A stretch of 5,007 nucleotides of DNA from Mogibacterium sp. (lineage in GTDB: Bacteria; Bacillota; Clostridia; Peptostreptococcales; Anaerovoracaceae). The translations under genes and the position numbers were made by a program. Below, one piece after another: positions 1 to 5,007 of this stretch. Location of the stretch: assembly GCA_021442505.1 (NCBI GenBank), contig JABUTC010000044.1, forward strand, positions 1 through 5,007, read 5' to 3'. Every line of letters starts with the position of its first letter. The first letter of the stretch is position 1. The notes below the pieces were generated by a model. That model had not been told where the DNA came from and searched no databases. It saw only the letters and a list, made by a program, of their open reading frames with translations.

Positions 1-1295
1 AAGTCATCGACGCGCTGAGGGAAGAGATTTTAGCCCTGAGCGAAAAGGAAGTCGACCAGTTTGACGCCGAGAGACTCATGCACAAGAACGTTGCGAAGGC
101 GATTGCGCAGTTCATCGTTGAGGACGACGAGAACAATCTCATTCCTGCAATCAATGCGACCGGAACGATTCTGCACACGAATCTCGGCAGAGCACCGCTT
201 TGCAAGGAGGCAGTCGAGAATGTTATGAAGGTTTCGAAGGGCTACTCGAATCTCGAGTACGACGTTAAAGCGGGCAAAAGAGGCTCCCGCCACGACATCG
301 TAAGCGAGCTCATCGCCGAGCTGACTGGTGCCGAGGATGCGATGCTTGTAAACAACAACGCGTCTGCGACAATGCTGGTTCTGTCCGCAATGGCAGCCGG
401 AAAAGAGTGCATCGTTTCGAGAGGCGAGCTCGTTGAGATTGGCGGAGCTTTCCGAATTCCGGACATCATGGTTCAGAGCGGAGCGACACTGCACGAGGTT
501 GGAACCACTAACAAGACGAAAATATCCGACTACGAGAATGCCATCAACGAGAACACAGGCGCTCTCATGAAGGTGCACAAGAGCAACTACGACATCGTCG
601 GTTTTACCGAGGAGGCGACGCTCGAAGAACTCGTTGAGCTCGGCCGCAAGTACGACCTTCCTGTCATCTACGACATGGGCAACGGTCTCATGGTGGACAT
701 GCAAAAATACGGTGTTGGCGAACCGAACGTGCCGGCATCGCTGGCGACGGGAATCGATGTGATACTTTTCTCCGGGGACAAGCTGCTTGGCGGTCCGCAG
801 GGTGGAATCATCGCAGGTCGAGACGAGTACATCAAGAAGATGAAGAAGCATCCTCTGGCGAGGGCAGTCCGCGTGGACAAAATGACTTTTGCCGCAATGG
901 AGGAGACTCTGAAGAAATACAAGGATGAGGCGATTGCAATCAGAGACATTCCGGTTCTCAGCATGATTGCGGCTTCGAAGGAAGATCTCTATGCGAAGGC
1001 CGAGAAGTTGAAAGCTGCTGTTGAGTCTGCATGCGGCAAGGCTGCGGCAAAACTCAATCTTGAAATCGTCGAGGTTGAGGACCAGATTGGCGGAGGCTCG
1101 GCGCCTTCGGTAAGACTGCCTGGTTATGCGGTTGCGATTACGTCCGACGAGAATACGACAAAGAGTCTCGAGAGAAGGCTCAGAAAGAATGACATTCCTG
1201 TGGTTGCGCGCATTCAGTACGACCAACTGCTGCTCTGCGTGAGAACTATTATGGATGATGAGATTGAAGAAGTAGCGAAGGCGCTCAAGGCATAA
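1..1295 (+). CDS. selA: L-seryl-tRNA(Sec) selenium transferase (selenocysteine synthase), 5' partial
   Basis: SelA is a PLP-dependent cytosolic enzyme that turns Ser-tRNA(Sec) into Sec-tRNA(Sec) using selenophosphate. The frame (first full codon at 3) is open through the left edge, so the ATG at 78 is internal and the real start lies outside the window. The visible part is 430 residues. Family hallmarks are present: TGTILHTNLGRA near nt 159-194, VNNNASA near 349, the SRGELVEIGGAFRIPDIM block near 417-470, EVGTTNKT, then SGDKLLGGPQGG. The lysine of that last motif (codon 780-782) is the predicted PLP Schiff-base residue, equivalent to Lys295 of the E. coli enzyme. It is visible residue 260, so about 35 N-terminal residues are missing, within the N-terminal tRNA-binding part. 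The C-terminal DQIGGGSAPSVRLPG block is also typical. The stop is TAA. The enzyme is normally a decamer in bacteria (family knowledge). No key residue appears lost. Confidence 0.96.
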   Translation, partial: VIDALREEILALSEKEVDQFDAERLMHKNVAKAIAQFIVEDDENNLIPAINATGTILHTNLGRAPLCKEAVENVMKVSKGYSNLEYDVKAGKRGSRHDIVSELIAELTGAEDAMLVNNNASATMLVLSAMAAGKECIVSRGELVEIGGAFRIPDIMVQSGATLHEVGTTNKTKISDYENAINENTGALMKVHKSNYDIVGFTEEATLEELVELGRKYDLPVIYDMGNGLMVDMQKYGVGEPNVPASLATGIDVILFSGDKLLGGPQGGIIAGRDEYIKKMKKHPLARAVRVDKMTFAAMEETLKKYKDEAIAIRDIPVLSMIAASKEDLYAKAEKLKAAVESACGKAAAKLNLEIVEVEDQIGGGSAPSVRLPGYAVAITSDENTTKSLERRLRKNDIPVVARIQYDQLLLCVRTIMDDEIEEVAKALKA

Positions 1296-1296
1296 C

Positions 1297-3195
1297 ATGA
1301 AAAACATAATTATTGGTACGGCCGGCCACGTCGACCACGGCAAAACGCTCCTCATCAAGGCGCTTTCCGGCATCGACACAGACAGGCTCGCCGAAGAAAA
1401 GAAAAGGGGAATCACGATTGAGCTCGGTTTTGCCCACATCCCGAACGATGACGGATACAACATCGGCGTAATCGACGTTCCCGGACACGAGAAATTCATC
1501 AAAAATATGCTTGCCGGAATCGGCGGAATCGACTTCGTAATTTTTGTCGTGGCTGCTGACGAGGGTATTATGCCTCAGACCAGAGAGCATTTCGAAATCC
1601 TGCAGTCGCTCGGTATCGACGACGGAATCATCGCAGTGACGAAAACCGATATGGTCGAGGAGGACTGGCTCGAGATGCTGCTCGAAGAGGTGAAGGATTA
1701 CTTCAAGGATTCCTTCCTCGAGGGCAAGCCGATTATTCCGGTTTCCGCAAAGACGGGCGACAACATCGACGTTCTCAAGGCGGAGATCATCAGAAAATGC
1801 GCCCGCGAGACCAAGCGCAGCGAGGAGCCTGAACTGTTCCGTCTGCCTGTCGACAGAGTTTTCAGCATGCAGGGCTTCGGTACCGTCGTAACCGGTACGC
1901 TCATCGAAGGAAGCTGCTCGGTAGGCGATGAAGTTTGCATTTTCCCGGCAGGCCATAAGGCAAAAATCCGTGGCGTCCAGGTTCACGGCAACGACGTCGA
2001 GTCGGCACTTGCGGGCCAGCGTACAGCGATTAATTTGTCGGGCGTCAAGAAGGAAGACATCGACAGAGGTGATGTGCTCGCGGCTCCGAATGCGGTTGCT
2101 TCGACGAATATGATCGACGTTTCGCTGAAGGTTTTTCGCTCAAGTGACAGGGCCATTCTGAACAACAGCAGAGTGCACATCTATGCGGGCAGCAAGGAGG
2201 CGCTTTGCAAGGTGATTCTGCTCGACCGTGATGCACTTGGCGCCGGCGAAACCTGCTACGCCCAGCTCCGTCTCGAGGAGCCTATGGCGCTGAAGAGGGG
2301 AGACCGTTTCATCGTTCGTTTCTACTCGCCGATTATCACGATTGGCGGAGGCCAGGTGCTCGATGCGGTTCCGGACAAACATAAGCGCAACAGAAGCGAT
2401 GTTCTGAACTCGCTCGGAACTCTTGAGACCGGAACTCTCGCAGAAATCGCTGAGCAGAAGGCTTCGCAGAGGCGTTTTGTAAAGACCCGGAATCTGGCGC
2501 TCGAGCTCGGAATTCTGAGTTCGACTGCAGAGGCTATCGTAGCTGACGGCTGCAAGTCCGGCACCCTGGTAAAACTCGCCGACGGCTCGGTTCTCAGCTC
2601 GACAAAACTCGATCGCCTGAAGACGGGCGTGGAGAATATAATCACGACTTATCACGAACAAAATCCGCTTCAGGACGGAATTCCTAAGCAGGAGCTTCTC
2701 AGCAAACTCCGTGAAAACTTCGGCATCGAGGACGAGAAACTGCTTTCGGCACTCGTCACAAAGCTGATGGAGGCTTCGGTCATTTCCGACAAGGGCAAAA
2801 ATATCGCTCTCGCCGGTTTTACCGTAGAGCACACAGAGGAGCACGAGGCACTCAAGGCAGAGCTTTCTGAGCTGTATCGCAAGGCCGGCATCGAGCTGGT
2901 TCGAAACGAGGATGTTTTCGCCGGCAGGGACAAAAATACCCTCGCTGCTATGCTTGCAGAGCTCGCCGAAGAAGGTATAATAAGAAAGCTGGATCAGCAG
3001 TATTTCATCTCGGCCGAGGGCTGGGAAACGGCTGTGAATGCGGCGATGAGCTTCGGTGCGGACTTCACTCTGGCGGAGTACCGCGACAAGCTCGACACCT
3101 CGCGAAAATACGCGGAGCTTCTCCTGGCGGCACTCGACAGGGCGGGGTACACGCGTTTTAACGGCAAGACACGCACACCGCTGGTGGCAAGATAG
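1297..3195 (+). CDS. selB: Selenocysteine-specific translation elongation factor SelB
   Basis: SelB is the EF-Tu-like GTPase that carries Sec-tRNA(Sec) to the ribosome and recognises the SECIS hairpin of selenoprotein mRNAs. At 632 residues it is full length; the E. coli protein is about 614 and the Moorella one about 634. The G domain has G1 GHVDHGKT (10-17), switch region RGITIELGFA (37-46), G3 DVPGHE (60-65), G4 TKTD (115-118) and G5 SAK (150-152). Domain II starts near 181 with RVFSMQGFGTVVTGT (187-201). The domain III end has SPIITIGGG (344-352). The rest is the winged-helix RNA-binding arm, ending in the conserved TSRKYA (601-606) and DRAGYTRFNGKTR (614-626), which fits the last winged helix that binds SECIS. 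The ATG is one base after the selA stop with only a weak AAGG (1287-1290) upstream, suggesting translational coupling to selA. The stop is TAG. No unusual residue was noticed. Confidence 0.97.
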   Translation: MKNIIIGTAGHVDHGKTLLIKALSGIDTDRLAEEKKRGITIELGFAHIPNDDGYNIGVIDVPGHEKFIKNMLAGIGGIDFVIFVVAADEGIMPQTREHFEILQSLGIDDGIIAVTKTDMVEEDWLEMLLEEVKDYFKDSFLEGKPIIPVSAKTGDNIDVLKAEIIRKCARETKRSEEPELFRLPVDRVFSMQGFGTVVTGTLIEGSCSVGDEVCIFPAGHKAKIRGVQVHGNDVESALAGQRTAINLSGVKKEDIDRGDVLAAPNAVASTNMIDVSLKVFRSSDRAILNNSRVHIYAGSKEALCKVILLDRDALGAGETCYAQLRLEEPMALKRGDRFIVRFYSPIITIGGGQVLDAVPDKHKRNRSDVLNSLGTLETGTLAEIAEQKASQRRFVKTRNLALELGILSSTAEAIVADGCKSGTLVKLADGSVLSSTKLDRLKTGVENIITTYHEQNPLQDGIPKQELLSKLRENFGIEDEKLLSALVTKLMEASVISDKGKNIALAGFTVEHTEEHEALKAELSELYRKAGIELVRNEDVFAGRDKNTLAAMLAELAEEGIIRKLDQQYFISAEGWETAVNAAMSFGADFTLAEYRDKLDTSRKYAELLLAALDRAGYTRFNGKTRTPLVAR

Positions 3196-3217
3196 TTGAC
3201 AAAATGCCTTTCGGCAC

Positions 3218-3223
3218 AAGAGG
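3218..3223 (+). promoter_or_regulatory. Ribosome binding site that sets the lipoprotein start
   Basis: AAGAGG lies 8 nt upstream of the ATG at 3232. It favours that ATG over the in-frame TTG at 3196, which abuts the selB stop and has no Shine-Dalgarno at suitable distance. Starting at 3232 also places a signal peptide directly at the N-terminus. Confidence 0.7.
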
Positions 3224-3231
3224 ATAATACA

Positions 3232-3804
3232 ATGAAAACAAGGACAAACCTGAGGCGCACCCTGTGCCTGACACTTGCAACGGCCCTGATACTCGCACTT
3301 GCGACACTGTTCAGCGGCTGCAGCGCAAACAGTCCGGCGGCACAGGTCAACAAGGACCTCAAAGAAATACAGAATTCAAAAATCAGTTCGACAGTCCTTA
3401 ATTTCGACGATGCTGATTTCAGCGACGAGACGAAGGCGGGCTACGAGGAATTCCTTGCGAGACTTTCCGATTTCGATTTCGAGATTCAGAATGAGGAGAT
3501 TTCAGAGGACGGCAAAACTGCAACAGTCACAGTCCTTATCTCGACCTACGACTTCGGAACCGCATTCCTCGACGTATGGGATGAGGTAGCGACGTCGAAT
3601 ACCAAGCCGGGCGTGGATGATTTTTACAAGCTGCTTTTCGACAAGGTGAAGGCGCTCGAGGATAAGTATCGCATCGTGGCTGTCACCTTCAACTGCACGA
3701 AGACTGACGGCGGCTGGACGACTGACGCAAAGACGAACGGAGATTTTCGCAGCGCAATGTTCGGCGGAATGATTGAAATTGTTAAAGAACTTGCAGGGCA
3801 ATAG
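3232..3804 (+). CDS. Putative secreted lipoprotein of unknown function
   Basis: This is a 190-residue protein I do not recognise as a named family member. It has a lipoprotein-type signal peptide: basic N-region MKTRTNLRR (1-9), hydrophobic core (10-27), and a lipobox-like LFSGC with the predicted lipidated Cys at residue 30. Phe at -3 is less usual than Leu, but Ser-Gly-Cys fits. The mature part is acidic, with an alternating strand-like stretch GKTATVTVLISTYDFG around 101-116 and a later AVTFNCTKTDGGWTTD segment. That pattern recalls the small NTF2-like/DUF-type lipoproteins common in Firmicutes; this is a resemblance, not an assignment. The likely location is the outer face of the cytoplasmic membrane. 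It starts 36 nt after selB and ends 44 nt before mrp, so it may be co-transcribed with them. Nothing in it points to selenium metabolism. An upstream in-frame TTG at 3196 would add 12 residues ahead of the signal peptide and is less likely. Confidence 0.82.
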   Translation: MKTRTNLRRTLCLTLATALILALATLFSGCSANSPAAQVNKDLKEIQNSKISSTVLNFDDADFSDETKAGYEEFLARLSDFDFEIQNEEISEDGKTATVTVLISTYDFGTAFLDVWDEVATSNTKPGVDDFYKLLFDKVKALEDKYRIVAVTFNCTKTDGGWTTDAKTNGDFRSAMFGGMIEIVKELAGQ

Positions 3805-3836
3805 CGCCCGGGGGCTTCGCCCACACTAATATAATT

Positions 3837-3841
3837 GGAGG
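3837..3841 (+). promoter_or_regulatory. Strong Shine-Dalgarno for mrp
   Basis: GGAGG sits 7 nt before the ATG at 3849, inside an AT-rich leader. It is the strongest ribosome binding site in the window and supports the chosen mrp start. Confidence 0.85.
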
Positions 3842-3848
3842 AAATAAA

Positions 3849-4691
3849 ATGTCAGAAAATTGTACACACGATTGTTCAAGTTGCGGCGCAGACTGCGCAT
3901 CGAGAGAAGGCGGAATTCAGAAGGCGGCGCTGAACGAGTACAGCAGAGTCAAGAAGGTAATCGCTGTTGTCAGCGGTAAGGGCGGCGTTGGAAAATCAAT
4001 GGTTACAGCGCTTTCGGCAGTCGCAGCAAACAGAGACGGATACAAAGTCGGCATCATGGATGCGGACATCACAGGCCCGTCAATTCCTAAGATGTTCGGC
4101 ATCAAAGACAAGGCAAAAAGCACAGAGCTCGGTCTTCTTCCGGAGTCGACACCTGCAGACATCAGAATTATGTCGCTCAATCTTCTCACCGAAAACGAGA
4201 CTGACCCGGTTATCTGGAGAGGTCCTGTAATCGGCGGCGTTGTCGAGCAGTTCTGGACAGATGTTTTCTGGGGCGACCTCGACGTGCTTTTCATCGATAT
4301 GCCACCGGGAACCGGCGACGTTCCACTGACAGTTTTCCAGTCGCTCCCAATCGACGGAATCATTGTTGTAACTTCACCACAGGAGCTCGTTTCGATGATC
4401 GTTGCGAAGGCTGTTAACATGGCGAAGCTTATGAACATTCCTGTACTCGGCCTCGTTGAAAACATGAGCTACTACGAGTGCCCGGACTGCGGCAAGAAGC
4501 TCGAGATATTCGGCGCATCTAAGGCTGAGGAAGTTGCGGCAGAATACGGCATCAAGCTCCTCGAGAAACTGCCAATCAACCCTGAACTCGTAGCACAGGC
4601 AGACAAGGGCAAAATCGAGTTCAACTTCGGCACCGAGATGGAAACAATCCTGAACGTGCTGGACGAGCTTGGCTGCACGAAGGGATTCTAG
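3849..4691 (+). CDS. mrp: Mrp/ApbC/NBP35-family P-loop ATPase, Fe-S cluster carrier
   Basis: This is a cytosolic ATPase of the Mrp/NBP35 family, whose members bind a labile [4Fe-4S] cluster and pass it to apo-proteins (family knowledge). At 280 residues it is typical of the short Firmicute form lacking the N-terminal MIP18-like domain. The N-terminus has a compact cysteine cluster C5-x3-C9-x2-C12-x3-C16. The deviant Walker A SGKGGVGKS is at 42-50, with both lysines (44, 49). MDADITGPSIP (70-80) is the switch I/A' region, WRGPVIGG (123-130) a family signature, and IDMPPGTGD (149-157) the Walker B/switch II. The C-terminal CPDC (211-214) holds the two cysteines that bridge a cluster between monomers in the family. 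It is preceded by GGAGG and ends in TAG. The 44-nt gap from the lipoprotein gene lacks a convincing terminator, so read-through from upstream is possible. Likely clients are the Fe-S enzymes of an anaerobe; which ones cannot be told. Confidence 0.95.
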   Translation: MSENCTHDCSSCGADCASREGGIQKAALNEYSRVKKVIAVVSGKGGVGKSMVTALSAVAANRDGYKVGIMDADITGPSIPKMFGIKDKAKSTELGLLPESTPADIRIMSLNLLTENETDPVIWRGPVIGGVVEQFWTDVFWGDLDVLFIDMPPGTGDVPLTVFQSLPIDGIIVVTSPQELVSMIVAKAVNMAKLMNIPVLGLVENMSYYECPDCGKKLEIFGASKAEEVAAEYGIKLLEKLPINPELVAQADKGKIEFNFGTEMETILNVLDELGCTKGF

Positions 4692-4711
4692 AAATATAAA
4701 GGTTTTCAAAA

Positions 4712-4828
4712 ATGATAATACTTGAAATTATAATAATAGTCGTAATTCTGTCAGAGTTGGTGAAGTTCTTCTTCGCTATTGGAGGCAATCTGATTAAATT
4801 TCTATTAAGTTTGCTGTTCGGACTGTAA
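4712..4828 (+). CDS. Possible 38-residue hydrophobic membrane peptide
   Basis: A short frame runs from ATG (4712) to TAA (4826-4828), 20 nt after the mrp stop. AAAGG (4698-4702) lies 9 nt upstream, an acceptable ribosome binding site. The peptide is almost entirely Ile, Leu, Val and Phe. It has an N-terminal stretch ILEIIIIVVIL (3-13) and a C-terminal stretch LIKFLLSLLFGL (27-38), with Glu5, Glu15, Lys18 and Lys29 the only charged residues. This fits a single membrane-spanning or membrane-lying helix pair. Against it, its isoleucines use many ATA codons, unlike the neighbouring genes, and AT-rich DNA readily produces hydrophobic frames by chance. If real, it may be a small membrane protein or a type I toxin-like peptide; no family is recognised. 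A GC-rich hairpin follows 22 nt after its stop, so it would be the last gene of the transcript. Confidence 0.42.
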   Translation: MIILEIIIIVVILSELVKFFFAIGGNLIKFLLSLLFGL

Positions 4829-4850
4829 AATAATACGTAAGCAAACAGTT

Positions 4851-4883
4851 CAGGGTGGTCCTTTGTGACCACCCTGTTCCTTT
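4851..4883 (+). terminator. Probable Rho-independent terminator (hairpin 1)
   Basis: CAGGGTGGTC (4851-4860) pairs perfectly with GACCACCCTG (4867-4876), giving a 10-bp GC-rich stem with a 6-nt loop (CTTTGT). TTCCTTTAAT follows, which is T-rich but not a clean T-tract. Its position after mrp and the small frame suits termination of the selA-selB-lipoprotein-mrp transcript. It is also one copy of a duplicated 30-bp unit, so it may have another origin. Confidence 0.6.
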
Positions 4884-4897
4884 AATAGAATAACGTG

Positions 4898-4923
4898 CAG
4901 GGTGGACCGTTTAGGCCACCCTG
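4898..4923 (+). terminator. Second hairpin, possible back-up terminator
   Basis: CAGGGTGG (4898-4905) pairs with CCACCCTG (4916-4923). With A4906 bulged out, C4907-C4908 can pair with G4914-G4915 over a GTTTA loop. The following TTCCACTTCATAATTTT contains only a late T-run, so terminator activity is less certain than for hairpin 1. Confidence 0.4.
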
Positions 4924-4982
4924 TTCCACTTCATAATTTTCAAATCTGAAAAATAACGATTTTTCGTAGTATTGCGCCTTCT

Positions 4983-5000
4983 TCGTTAGTAAACTAACGA
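4983..5000. repeat. Perfect 18-bp dyad, operator-like
   Basis: TCGTTAGTAAACTAACGA consists of two 8-bp perfect inverted arms around a central AA. It resembles binding sites of dimeric regulators such as TetR- or MarR-type proteins, but could equally be the end or stem of an intergenic repeat. No convincing promoter was found beside it, and no gene starts within the window after it. Confidence 0.6.
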
Positions 5001-5007
5001 CAATGGG

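Larger units (their letters stand above)
4851..4927. repeat. Tandem 30-bp imperfect direct repeat of inverted-repeat units
   Basis: The two units, 4851-4880 and 4898-4927, match at 25 of 30 positions by eye and are separated by 17 bp. Each is a hairpin followed by TTCC. The stem arms CAGGGTGG/CCACCCTG and the trailing TTCC are identical; the differences fall in the inner stem and loop. This indicates duplication of a hairpin unit. Confidence 0.8.
4829..5007. other. Gene-poor AT-rich tail with inverted repeats
   Basis: No coding sequence can be supported in these 179 bases. They contain the two GC-rich hairpins, an AT-rich spacer (4928-4970), and the 18-bp dyad near the right edge. I looked for a tRNA-Sec (selC) here and saw no cloverleaf or CCA end. 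A minus-strand frame is open from 5007 to a TAA at 4882-4884 (41 codons), but it runs through both arms of hairpin 2 and is probably fortuitous. Confidence 0.65.

Noticed and set aside
30..1502. 490-codon open frame on the minus strand opposite selA and the start of selB
   Set aside because: It is antisense to unmistakable selA and selB coding sequence, spans their junction, is rich in Arg, Asn and Val in an uncharacteristic way, and shows no recognisable motif. It results from codon bias on the real strand.
3205..3216. TGCC-TTTC-GGCA mini hairpin after selB
   Set aside because: A 4-bp stem with no T-run is too weak to call a terminator or a regulatory element.
2140..3219. 359-codon minus-strand frame opposite selB
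   Set aside because: It is a shadow of selB: no motif, no ribosome binding logic, and entirely overlapping a conserved gene.
3196..3228. TTGACA right after the selB stop and GATAAT further on, resembling a promoter for the lipoprotein gene
   Set aside because: The spacer is 21 bp, too long for a standard sigma-A promoter, and the predicted transcription start would fall at or after the ATG at 3232. The hexamer is probably chance.
3810..3824. Small GC hairpin GGGC-TTC-GCCC between the lipoprotein gene and mrp
   Set aside because: The stem is only 4 bp with a 3-nt loop and no T-tract follows, so it is not a convincing terminator; at most a degenerate one.
3830..3835. Perfect TATAAT upstream of mrp
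   Set aside because: No -35-like hexamer is found 16-18 bp upstream (the bases there are GC-rich), and transcription would start at about the Shine-Dalgarno, removing it from the mRNA.
4621..4872. 83-codon minus-strand frame over the mrp end and the spacer
   Set aside because: It overlaps the conserved mrp C-terminus antisense, has no motif, and its Ile-rich middle is simply the reverse of the AT-rich spacer.
4882..5007. Minus-strand frame of 41 codons entering from the right edge, as the possible C-terminus of a convergent gene
   Set aside because: It reads straight through both arms of hairpin 2 and has no recognisable protein features. A run of 41 open codons is expected by chance among six frames.

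Overview
The window carries part of a selenocysteine (Sec) incorporation locus, followed by a putative lipoprotein gene, an Fe-S carrier ATPase gene, a possible tiny membrane-peptide gene, and a gene-poor tail with inverted repeats. The likely source is an anaerobic Firmicute of the Clostridia type. The reasons are the clostridial-style SelB of about 630 residues, the short Mrp with an N-terminal cysteine cluster, strong GGAGG-type ribosome binding sites, and moderately GC-rich genes separated by AT-rich spacers. Genus cannot be named from this sequence.

Layout, all genes on the + strand: (1) selA, cut by the left window edge and missing roughly 35 N-terminal residues, ends at 1295. (2) selB (1297-3195) starts one base after the selA stop. 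(3) A 190-residue putative lipoprotein of unknown function (3232-3804) starts 36 nt after selB. (4) mrp/apbC (3849-4691) follows 44 nt later behind a strong Shine-Dalgarno sequence. (5) A possible 38-residue hydrophobic peptide (4712-4828) starts 20 nt after mrp. (6) Positions 4829-5007 contain no gene I can support. They hold two near-identical GC-rich hairpins (4851-4876 and 4898-4923), the first a plausible transcription terminator, and a perfect 18-bp dyad at 4983-5000.

How they work together: SelA converts seryl-tRNA(Sec) to selenocysteinyl-tRNA(Sec) using selenophosphate. SelB delivers that tRNA to ribosomes at UGA codons marked by a SECIS element. The window does not contain selD (selenophosphate synthetase), selC (tRNA-Sec) or any selenoprotein gene, so these must lie elsewhere. 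The lipoprotein and Mrp genes may share the transcript because spacing is short and no convincing terminator separates them, but no functional link to selenium is shown by the sequence.

The core genes are ordinary members of known families. The least explained parts are the 38-residue hydrophobic reading frame and the repeat-rich tail, which could be a dispersed intergenic repeat. I do not see good evidence for a new biological system here.
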